DNA of 5,073 bases from an uncultured Caryophanales bacterium (lineage in GTDB: Bacteria > Bacillota_I > Bacilli_A > Acholeplasmatales > Anaeroplasmataceae), in assembly GCA_946626535.1 (NCBI GenBank), contig CAMOUK010000059.1:1-5073 (forward strand), written 5' to 3'. The position numbers and the translations under genes are program-made. Below, piece by piece: positions 1 to 5,073 of this stretch (the stretch's first letter is position 1; every line of letters starts with the position of its first letter). The notes under the pieces are model-generated. The model was not told where the DNA came from. It made no database searches and was given only the letters and a program-made list of their open reading frames with translations.

Positions 1-908
1 GAAATATGAATCTTTTCAAGTGGTTCTTCCTTACCAACGTTACATACAGTTTCACCAACTGAAATATCACCTAAGCCTGATATTGCGACAATATCACCAG
101 CATAGCCTTCTGATATTTCAATTCTATCTAATCCTAAAAAGCCATAAAGCTTTTGTACTCTAAATTGCTTAATAGTACCATCAAGTCTGCAGCAAGATAA
201 AACCTCACCAGACTTAATAGTTCCTCTTGTAATTCTACCGATACCAATTCTACCTACGAAATCTGTATAATCAAGTAATGCTGGTTGGAATTGTAAAGGA
301 GATTCTGTATCTTGTGATGGAGCTGGGATATTTTCAATAATCATATCAAGTAAAGGCTCCATACCTTCCTTTTGTGTTGTAATATCAACATCAAGTGAGC
401 AAGTATTATTTACGGCAGATGCATAGCAGATAGGGAAATCAAGCTCATCCTCATCGCAGCCCAAGTCGATAAATAGCTCTAATACCTCATCTATTACCTC
501 TAAAGGTCTTGCAGATGGCTTATCCACCTTATTTATAACAACGATTGGCTTTAAGTGTGCTTCAAATGCCTTCTTTAAAACAAATCTAGTTTGAGGCATT
601 GTACCCTCATAAGCATCAACAACTAAAACAACACCATCAACCATCTTCATGATTCTTTCAACTTCACCAGAAAAATCAGCATGTCCTGGAGTATCTAAGA
701 TATTGATTTTAGTATTCTTATATGAAATTGCAGTATTCTTAGCTAAAATAGTAATTCCACGTTCTCTTTCTAAAGCGTTAGAGTCCATTACTCTTTCTTC
801 TACAACTTGATTTTCTCTGAATGTATGAGAAGATTTTAAAAGCTTATCTACCAAAGTAGTTTTACCATGGTCAACGTGTGCAATTATCGCTACATTTCTA
901 ATATCCAT
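1..908 (-). CDS. typA: TypA/BipA ribosome-associated translational GTPase, N-terminal part (C-terminus beyond window edge)
   Basis: This encodes a translation-factor GTPase of the TypA/BipA family, related to EF-G and LepA. Family members bind 70S ribosomes and act in ribosome assembly and in growth under stress and low temperature. My reading of the minus strand from ATG (906-908) begins MDIRNVAIIAHVDHGKTT. The G1 P-loop is at about residues 10-18, followed by G2 RGITI (50-54), G3 DTPGH (72-76), G4 NKVD (126-129) and a G5-like YASA (162-165). The stretch ENQVVEERVMDSNALERERG is typical of TypA rather than EF-G or LepA. Domain II starts near residue 205 with DYTDFVGRIGIGRI. About 302 codons are present; the family is usually near 600-615 residues, so half is missing only because the window ends. 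The start is supported by an AAGGGGG ribosome-binding site 8 bases upstream. It is probably a single gene with its own promoter. Confidence 0.96.
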   Translation of the reverse strand, partial: MDIRNVAIIAHVDHGKTTLVDKLLKSSHTFRENQVVEERVMDSNALERERGITILAKNTAISYKNTKINILDTPGHADFSGEVERIMKMVDGVVLVVDAYEGTMPQTRFVLKKAFEAHLKPIVVINKVDKPSARPLEVIDEVLELFIDLGCDEDELDFPICYASAVNNTCSLDVDITTQKEGMEPLLDMIIENIPAPSQDTESPLQFQPALLDYTDFVGRIGIGRITRGTIKSGEVLSCCRLDGTIKQFRVQKLYGFLGLDRIEISEGYAGDIVAISGLGDISVGETVCNVGKEEPLEKIHI

Positions 909-909
909 A

Positions 910-926
910 AATAAGGCCCCCTTATT
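910..926 (-). promoter_or_regulatory. typA Shine-Dalgarno site within a short perfect hairpin
   Basis: On the minus strand the leader reads AATAAGG-GGG-CCTTATT, a perfect 7-bp inverted repeat with a 3-base loop, ending two bases before the ATG (one intervening T at 909). The Shine-Dalgarno AAGGGGG (917-923) forms part of the left arm and all of the loop, so the folded RNA would partly mask it. The pairing is seen directly; any regulatory effect on typA translation is inference. The stem has five A-U and two G-C pairs and would be weak. Confidence 0.6.
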
Positions 927-938
927 ATTTTTCAAAAA

Positions 939-954
939 CGTAAGTATTATAACA
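939..954 (-). promoter_or_regulatory. typA promoter (extended -10)
   Basis: The minus strand carries TGTTATAAT at 954-946, a perfect extended -10 (TG-N-TATAAT). The expected start is the G at about 939, six bases beyond the hexamer, which gives a leader of about 31 nt containing the hairpin at 910-926. The best -35 candidate with a 17-base spacer is TGGAAT (969-974), which matches TTGACA at only three of six positions, so the extended -10 would carry the recognition. Confidence 0.65.
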
Positions 955-986
955 AAATAATTGTTAAAATTCCATATATGTAAACG

Positions 987-2072
987 TTATTTTACCCTAT
1001 AATTTTTAATAGGTAGGCATAACGCATAAGCAATTTCAGAATCTTGGTTATAATATTTAATAATTAAATCAAAATATTTATAAATCTTATTATTTTGATT
1101 ATAGGCTTCCTGCCTAAAAAGCTTAATAGTATTTATAAACAAAGGATTTTCAACATTAATTAAATAATTAATATAGTTAGCTAAATATTTATTCTTATTG
1201 ATAAATCTATAGGTATTACCAATATAATCAGGTAATCTAAAATTATATTCTTCCTTATATTTAACAGAAAGTATCTGTTCATATATCTTAATAAGCTCTA
1301 ATCTAATTGCATATTTAATAACTTCATTATTCTTACTGTCTAAATCACTTAATTCATTAAGCTTTAAAATTAAGTTATAACGCCAAATAATTCTATTATG
1401 ATTATTATCAGCCTTATACTTTTCCTTATATTCTAAAATAAAATCATTTAATAAATCTAAATATTCCTTACCCTTAACTAAGGCATCTAGAGTATTAATT
1501 ATCTTAGTCTTTAGGCTATCTTGTTCAATGATATTATTAGACATCTTAAATAATTCATTTAAAAGATAATTAGATTCCTCATAATATGAATTAATTAAAT
1601 CAGCTATTACAACATCCTTAACGATAATCTCATCTTCTGTATAAATCTTATATAAGAAGCCCTCATCTGTAATAGATGATTCATCAAGTATCGCATAGGC
1701 AATAATAGAATCCTTAATTAATCTATTAGAAGGATGTCCTACGACATCATTTCTAATATATTTTAATTCTCTTAATTTCTTATTATTGTTAATATTGATA
1801 AAACTTTTTGATTTAACAATACCATATGTTAAAGCATAAAGAGAGTCAATCGCTACAAATAAACTTTGAAGAAGGGCATAAAGCTTTAAAATATGATCCT
1901 CTAACGTTAAATTATTAGTAAGCTTCAAATAGCTTTTTTGAATCATATTTGAATTATCTAATGCCTTAATAGCGGCAGCTACATCATATTTTTTATTTGA
2001 AAAATAATAATCTAAATTAAATTTTTTTATTAACTTGTCATTTAAGCTAATTATTTCTTTTAAATTATCCAT
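987..2072 (-). CDS. Uncharacterised helical protein with a HEPN-like RNDVVGH motif
   Basis: I do not recognise this 361-residue protein by name. It is rich in Asn, Lys, Ile, Leu and Tyr, looks largely alpha-helical, and has no signal peptide or clear membrane segment, so it is probably cytoplasmic. The notable feature is RNDVVGHPSNR at residues 107-117. R107-N108...H113 fits the Rx4-6H signature, with a polar residue after Arg, that defines HEPN-fold ribonucleases. A helical stretch at about 57-90 precedes it, as expected of a HEPN bundle. The rest (about 150-361) is helical with no motif I can assign. It starts with ATGGATAA overlapping the last 8 bases of the DUF815 ATPase gene, with no convincing Shine-Dalgarno, so translation is probably coupled to that gene. 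It is the last gene of a three-gene operon. HEPN membership is an inference from one motif; it could instead be a non-catalytic scaffold. Confidence 0.88.
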   Translation of the reverse strand: MDNLKEIISLNDKLIKKFNLDYYFSNKKYDVAAAIKALDNSNMIQKSYLKLTNNLTLEDHILKLYALLQSLFVAIDSLYALTYGIVKSKSFININNNKKLRELKYIRNDVVGHPSNRLIKDSIIAYAILDESSITDEGFLYKIYTEDEIIVKDVVIADLINSYYEESNYLLNELFKMSNNIIEQDSLKTKIINTLDALVKGKEYLDLLNDFILEYKEKYKADNNHNRIIWRYNLILKLNELSDLDSKNNEVIKYAIRLELIKIYEQILSVKYKEEYNFRLPDYIGNTYRFINKNKYLANYINYLINVENPLFINTIKLFRQEAYNQNNKIYKYFDLIIKYYNQDSEIAYALCLPIKNYRVK

Positions 2073-3240
2073 TATACTTATCTGTCATATGCTTTATAAA
2101 TTGAGTAGCACATCTACCAGATAGAGCTCCAAAGCTCATCTGCCAAATATTTGCTTCCTCAATAAGCACATTTTCATCAACCTTTAAATTATTCTTTTTC
2201 GCAAGCTCTAAAACCATATCCTTAAATTCCTTTGGACTTAAGCTAGAATAGAAGATTTGTAAGCCAAATCTATAAGCTAAAGATAGCTTTTCAGCCTCTG
2301 TTTCTCTTCTATGAAGATCTTGATTATCATCATAATTTTCTTTAATTAAATGACGTCTATTTGATGTAGCATAAATTAAAACATTATTAGGCTTTGGTTC
2401 AATACCGCCTTCAATGATACTCTTTAGATATTTATATTCTCCCTCATCCTCTTCAAATGATAGGTCATCCATATAAATAACATAATAATATGGTCTATTT
2501 CTTAGGGTGTTAATAATCTTAGAAATTTCTTGCATCTCATGCTTATAAATTTCTATAATTCTTAAACCCTTATCAAAAAACATATTTAATAAGGCCTTAA
2601 TAGATGTAGATTTACCAGTACCTGAATCACCATAAAGTAATACGTTATTAGCTGGCTTATCAGAAACAAAATTTAAAGTATTTTCTATCAAAGTCTTCTT
2701 TTGACTTTCATAGCCAATTAAATCATCAAAGCTAACCTCATCATCAACATTATAGATTGGAGATAGCTTACCATCACCAACTCTAAATGCCTTATATAAG
2801 CTCATATTAGCCAAGCCCTTATTAACATAAAAATCTATAATATTTTTTTCAAATGATTCATATGAATTACCAATGCTTTTAACAAGTGCCTCAACAGCCT
2901 TTGAGCATACTGTAGTTCTACCTGGGAATTCAAAATTAGATACAGCCTTTAAGAAAGAATATTTAGTACAATATAGCTTATAATATTCCTTTAAATCAGC
3001 CTTAACTAAATCTATTACTACCGCATCCTTATTTCTTTCAATCGCTCTAGTATAGTAGTTATCGTTAAAAATTAGGGTATATATGATATAATCCTTCCAT
3101 AAATTACCTCTAAAGCCTAAATCAAGGCTTATAGAAATAAGTGATGAAATAAATGATTCCTTATCATTATCATTCATTACCGCAATATTAAAATAATCCA
3201 TTATTTCCTTATGCTTAATTGTATTAAATAAATAAAACAT
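2065..3240 (-). CDS. DUF815-family AAA-type ATP-binding protein
   Basis: This 391-residue protein belongs to the DUF815 P-loop ATPase family, which is widespread in Bacillota and other bacteria and whose cellular role is not established. The ATPase core starts near residue 166 (DDEVSFDDLIGYESQKKTLIEN). It has Walker A GDSGTGKS at 204-211 (K210), Walker B VIYMDD at 254-259 followed by LSFEED, a long EGG-containing helix (about 270-280), a sensor-1-like segment IYATSNRRHL (289-298), and basic residues R311/R312 and R324 in HRRETEAEKLSLAYRFGL that could act as Arg finger or sensor residues. The C-terminal SGRCATQF helix also fits the family. The N-terminal part (1-165) is a poorly conserved helical region. 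All key ATP-binding residues are intact. The start has AAGGAG 10 bases upstream, inside the end of the DUF1653 gene, one base away. M14 is a possible alternative start but lacks such a site. Partners are unknown; the overlap with the next gene suggests they act together. Confidence 0.94.
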   Translation of the reverse strand: MFYLFNTIKHKEIMDYFNIAVMNDNDKESFISSLISISLDLGFRGNLWKDYIIYTLIFNDNYYTRAIERNKDAVVIDLVKADLKEYYKLYCTKYSFLKAVSNFEFPGRTTVCSKAVEALVKSIGNSYESFEKNIIDFYVNKGLANMSLYKAFRVGDGKLSPIYNVDDEVSFDDLIGYESQKKTLIENTLNFVSDKPANNVLLYGDSGTGKSTSIKALLNMFFDKGLRIIEIYKHEMQEISKIINTLRNRPYYYVIYMDDLSFEEDEGEYKYLKSIIEGGIEPKPNNVLIYATSNRRHLIKENYDDNQDLHRRETEAEKLSLAYRFGLQIFYSSLSPKEFKDMVLELAKKNNLKVDENVLIEEANIWQMSFGALSGRCATQFIKHMTDKYNG

Positions 3241-3241
3241 A

Positions 3242-3496
3242 TTATCTAAACTCCTTAGCCTTAGATTCTAATTCAACTTCTTCAAATCTATATTTTTGTT
3301 TAACATTTGGATATTTTTTCTTATCTACCTCTGATAAAAACATATCAAGTGGTCTTACCCAAAGTGAGCAATCTTCGTATAATCTTTTATAAACAACCAT
3401 TTTTTCTTTAGTTTCTGAATCATAGGCGATATCTATAACTAAATAATAATCACCCTTAAAATGTTTATATATAGAATTAATTTTTAATTCTCTCAT
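3242..3496 (-). CDS. DUF1653-family small protein
   Basis: This encodes an 84-residue DUF1653 protein. The family consists of small, probably soluble domains of unknown biochemical function. The family pattern is clear: YKHFKGDYYLVIDIAYDSET near residues 10-29, then VVYKRLYEDCSLWVRPLDMF at about 35-54, and a closing YRFEEVE near 70. I chose the ATG at 3494-3496 rather than the in-frame GTG at 3503-3505, because the GTG lies within the GGTGAT ribosome-binding site (3501-3506), which sits four bases before the ATG, and because the predicted transcript starts at about 3506. It is the first gene of the operon; its last codons carry the AAGGAG site for the DUF815 gene. It appears complete. Confidence 0.9.
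   Translation of the reverse strand: MRELKINSIYKHFKGDYYLVIDIAYDSETKEKMVVYKRLYEDCSLWVRPLDMFLSEVDKKKYPNVKQKYRFEEVELESKAKEFR
3251..3256 (-). promoter_or_regulatory. Shine-Dalgarno site of the DUF815 ATPase gene, inside the DUF1653 coding end
   Basis: AAGGAG on the minus strand lies 10 bases before the ATG at 3238-3240. It is embedded in the last sense codons of the DUF1653 gene (GCT AAG GAG TTT AGA TAA) and fixes the first Met as the likely start of the ATPase. Confidence 0.75.
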
Positions 3497-3500
3497 TTTT

Positions 3501-3506
3501 ATCACC
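3501..3506 (-). promoter_or_regulatory. GGTGAT ribosome-binding site of the DUF1653 operon
   Basis: GGTGAT is an exact match to the 3' part of the extended Shine-Dalgarno (AGGAGGTGATC). It sits four bases before ATG, equivalent to usual spacing for the GGAGG core. It decides the ATG at 3494-3496 over the upstream GTG. The same 14-base string GGTGATAAAAATGA occurs at the divergent nnr start. Confidence 0.65.
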
Positions 3507-3541
3507 GCAAATATTATACACGAAAATTAAAATAATTTAAA
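3506..3541 (-). promoter_or_regulatory. Promoter of the DUF1653-DUF815-HEPN-like operon
   Basis: On the minus strand there is a consensus -10 TATAAT (3518-3513) and a -35 candidate TTTAAA (3541-3536, four of six matches to TTGACA) with an exact 17-base spacer. The expected transcription start is at about 3506, which is the first G of GGTGAT, so the leader would be only about 10 nt. No other promoter-like match stood out to me before the two downstream genes, which are probably transcribed from here. Confidence 0.65.
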
Positions 3542-3550
3542 ATATTTTAA
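3537..3550. repeat. 14-bp perfect palindrome in the middle of the divergent promoter region
   Basis: TTAAAATATTTTAA is its own reverse complement, centred between 3543 and 3544. That is one base from the midpoint of the two predicted transcription starts (3506 and 3579). It overlaps the -35 positions of both promoters, so a dimeric regulator bound here could control both directions. It contains only A and T in very AT-rich surroundings, so chance is a serious alternative. Confidence 0.4.
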
Positions 3551-3563
3551 TTATATTAAAAAA

Positions 3564-3579
3564 TGTTAAAATAATAATG
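3564..3579 (+). promoter_or_regulatory. nnr promoter (extended -10)
   Basis: TGTTAAAAT (3564-3572) is an extended -10 of the form TG-N-TAAAAT. The best -35 positions (around 3544-3550, ATTTTA or TTTTAA) are weak. Six bases after the hexamer comes G3579, the first base of GGTGATAAAAATG, so the predicted leader is about 10 nt, as on the opposite strand. Confidence 0.55.
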
Positions 3580-3584
3580 GTGAT
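3579..3584 (+). promoter_or_regulatory. GGTGAT ribosome-binding site of nnr
   Basis: GGTGAT followed by four A residues precedes ATG at 3589-3591, identical to the arrangement for the DUF1653 gene. It favours this start over the in-frame ATG at 3577, which would lie upstream of the predicted transcription start. Confidence 0.65.
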
Positions 3585-3588
3585 AAAA

Positions 3589-5058
3589 ATGATAAAGCTA
3601 TACAGTGTAAAAACAATAAGAGATGCAGATTTAAAAACTACAGAAACTATTCCAGCTATAGACTTAATGTATGATGCTGGAAATAAAATATTTAATTCTT
3701 CTACCTTTAATGGCAAAACTGCCATTATTTGTGGAAAAGGAAATAATGCAGGTGATGGATTAGTTGTAGCTTTATTATTAAATAAAAATAATAAATATGT
3801 AGATGTTTATTTAATTGAAGATAAATTATCAGAAACATCAACATTTTATTTAAACAAATGTAAAGATAAAAATATTAATATAATTAAATTTGATGATAAT
3901 ACTAATTTGAATCAATATAATTTTATTGTTGATGCCATATTTGGGACAGGCTTTAAAGGAAAGCCAGAAGGTCTATATGATACAGCAATCAATAAAATCA
4001 ATGAATCAAATTCTTATATAATATCTTGTGATATAAATAGTGGTTTAAATGGTGATAATGGCCTATATGAAAATGCCGTTAAATCTAATTTAACTATATC
4101 AGTTGGTTATTATAAAACAGGTTTATTCTTAAATAAGGCAAAGGATGTAATTAAAGAATTAATAAATGTAGATATTAATTTATTAACACCAGAAAACCCA
4201 TATTACCTACTTGAAGATAAAGATATAATCTTTAAAGATAGACTAAATTATTCTAACAAAGGCGATTATGGCTATATAGCATTAGTTGGTGGATCTAATA
4301 TGTATAGTGGAGCTATAAGGCTTGCTACAATGGCAAATTGCGCTATGAGAAGTGGTGCTGGTGTAGTGAGTGTATTTACCCCTTCATCTATTACAAATAT
4401 CGTTCAAGCAAATATTTTAGAATCAACAATCTATCCATTAAAAGAAAAAGATGGATTTATTAAATTTGATGAAAATGATTTTAAGAATTTATTAAAATAT
4501 AAAGCTATTACATTCGGTATGGGAATAGGAAATAACGAAGAAACCAAAAAAGCTTTAGAATATTTACTTCTAAATTATAATAAAACATTAGTAATTGATG
4601 CTGATGGATTAAATGCATTATCACAAATTAAAAATTATAAAACTAAAGCTAAATTAATATTAACTCCACATATTAAAGAATTTTCTAGACTTACTAATTT
4701 AACAATTGATGAAATTCTAAATGATGAAATAAATATCGCTAAAAATTATGCTAAAAATAATAATGTAGTTCTTCTTTTAAAAGGACCTACAACTATTATT
4801 ACAGATGAAAATAAAACATACCTATCTCCAACTGGTACTCCTGGTATGGCTACTGCAGGCTCAGGTGATGTACTTTCAGGTATTATTGGAGCCTTAGCTG
4901 GATCATATGAGCCTATAAAGGCAGCCTATATGGGTGCATATATTAATGGCTATGCAGGCATGCTTGCTGAAAGGAAAAATTCAAGCATAACGATGGTTGC
5001 ATCTGATACAGTTAATAATATTAAAGAAGCAATTGAATTATTAAACAAAGCCTCATAA
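3589..5058 (+). CDS. nnr: Bifunctional NAD(P)H-hydrate epimerase / ADP-dependent NAD(P)H-hydrate dehydratase
   Basis: This 489-residue cytoplasmic metabolite-repair enzyme joins two domains. The N-terminal NnrE-type domain (about 1-205) interconverts R- and S-NAD(P)HX; the C-terminal NnrD-type, ribokinase-like domain (about 215-489) dehydrates S-NAD(P)HX back to NAD(P)H using ADP. Epimerase motifs are GKGNNAGDG (49-57), VDAIFGTG (114-121, D115) and DINSGLNGD (148-156). Dehydratase motifs are NKGDYGY (223-229), VGGS (233-236), GMGIG (310-314), VIDADGLNAL (335-344), LTPHIKEF (358-365), LLKGPT (396-401) and TPGMATAGSGDVLSG (417-431) with the likely catalytic D427. Length matches the bifunctional family (about 490-510). 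Family consensus NNGGDG reads NNAGDG here and GNPGMA reads GTPGMA; both are mild changes and nothing suggests inactivity. An ATG four codons upstream (3577) is possible but less likely. The gene is divergent from the DUF1653 operon, appears to be monocistronic, and ends in its own terminator. Confidence 0.96.
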   Translation: MIKLYSVKTIRDADLKTTETIPAIDLMYDAGNKIFNSSTFNGKTAIICGKGNNAGDGLVVALLLNKNNKYVDVYLIEDKLSETSTFYLNKCKDKNINIIKFDDNTNLNQYNFIVDAIFGTGFKGKPEGLYDTAINKINESNSYIISCDINSGLNGDNGLYENAVKSNLTISVGYYKTGLFLNKAKDVIKELINVDINLLTPENPYYLLEDKDIIFKDRLNYSNKGDYGYIALVGGSNMYSGAIRLATMANCAMRSGAGVVSVFTPSSITNIVQANILESTIYPLKEKDGFIKFDENDFKNLLKYKAITFGMGIGNNEETKKALEYLLLNYNKTLVIDADGLNALSQIKNYKTKAKLILTPHIKEFSRLTNLTIDEILNDEINIAKNYAKNNNVVLLLKGPTTIITDENKTYLSPTGTPGMATAGSGDVLSGIIGALAGSYEPIKAAYMGAYINGYAGMLAERKNSSITMVASDTVNNIKEAIELLNKAS

Positions 5059-5073
5059 AGAGGCTTTTTCTTT
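5047..5073 (+). terminator. Intrinsic terminator of nnr, overlapping its stop codon
   Basis: AAAGCCTC (5047-5054) pairs with GAGGCTTT (5060-5067) as an 8-bp stem closing an ATAAA loop, followed by a T-rich run to the window end. The TAA stop (5056-5058) lies in the loop, so the left arm encodes the last residues of the protein. Confidence 0.85.

Noticed and set aside
987..3496. Calling the three-gene operon a proven phage-defence or toxin-antitoxin system
   Set aside because: Only one short HEPN-like motif supports this. DUF815 and DUF1653 proteins are widespread, the neighbours are housekeeping genes, and no mobile element or base-composition break was seen.
3503..3505. GTG as the start of the DUF1653 protein (87 residues)
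   Set aside because: The GTG lies inside the GGTGAT ribosome-binding site and within three bases of the predicted transcription start; the ATG at 3494-3496 has proper spacing.
3577..3579. Upstream ATG as the nnr start (493 residues)
   Set aside because: It lies at or before the predicted transcription start and has no Shine-Dalgarno site. The ATG at 3589 has GGTGAT at correct spacing.
3537..3725. A 62-codon minus-strand open frame opposite the nnr start, rich in Ile/Phe and resembling a membrane segment
   Set aside because: It lies antisense to the well-supported epimerase domain of nnr. Its hydrophobic look follows from reading AT-rich Lys/Asn codons backwards, and it would cover the divergent promoter.
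3637..3765. NNAGDG in place of NNGGDG as a sign of a dead epimerase domain
   Set aside because: Gly to Ala is a mild change, and the other epimerase motifs (VDAIFGTG, DINSGLNGD) are intact.
1..5073. A mycoplasma-type genetic code (TGA as Trp), suggested by the high AT content
   Set aside because: Trp is encoded by TGG at the positions I checked, and every gene reads cleanly with standard stops, all TAA. No in-frame TGA was found in the genes, though the few Trp sites make this weak evidence either way.

Overview
The window is a very AT-rich, compactly coded bacterial segment with standard stop usage: all four stops seen are TAA, and Trp is encoded by TGG where I checked. The gene content (TypA, a DUF815 ATPase, a DUF1653 protein, a bifunctional NAD(P)HX repair enzyme), Gram-positive-type Shine-Dalgarno sites (AAGGAG, GGTGAT, AAGGGGG) and TATAAT promoters point to a low-GC Bacillota, possibly an uncultured gut Clostridia, Erysipelotrichia or RF39-like lineage. 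The lineage is inference; no rRNA is present.

Layout. Bases 1-908 (minus) hold the N-terminal half of the ribosome-associated GTPase TypA/BipA, which runs off the left edge. Its own promoter (TGTTATAAT) and a Shine-Dalgarno site inside a small hairpin lie in the 78-base gap up to 986. Bases 987-3496 (minus) form a tight three-gene operon. In transcription order it encodes an 84-aa DUF1653 protein, a 391-aa DUF815 AAA-type ATPase, and a 361-aa unrecognised helical protein with an RNDVVGH motif of the HEPN Rx5H type. The first two genes are 1 base apart and the last two overlap by 8 bases. Bases 3497-3588 are a divergent promoter region. Bases 3589-5058 (plus) encode a complete NAD(P)H-hydrate epimerase/dehydratase (Nnr), ending in an intrinsic terminator whose loop contains the stop codon.

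How it works together. TypA (translation, stress) and Nnr (repair of damaged NADH/NADPH) are housekeeping genes. The three-gene operon between them is of unknown function. The most interesting possibilities are (i) an AAA+ ATPase co-translated with a HEPN-like, potentially RNA-cleaving protein, and (ii) the near mirror-image divergent promoter, from which both transcripts are predicted to begin at the first base of an identical GGTGATAAAAATGA start region, giving leaders of only about 10 nt with the ribosome-binding site at the extreme 5' end. Neither has been tested here; both rest on sequence reading only. I saw no tRNA, rRNA, insertion sequence, CRISPR array or integration scar.
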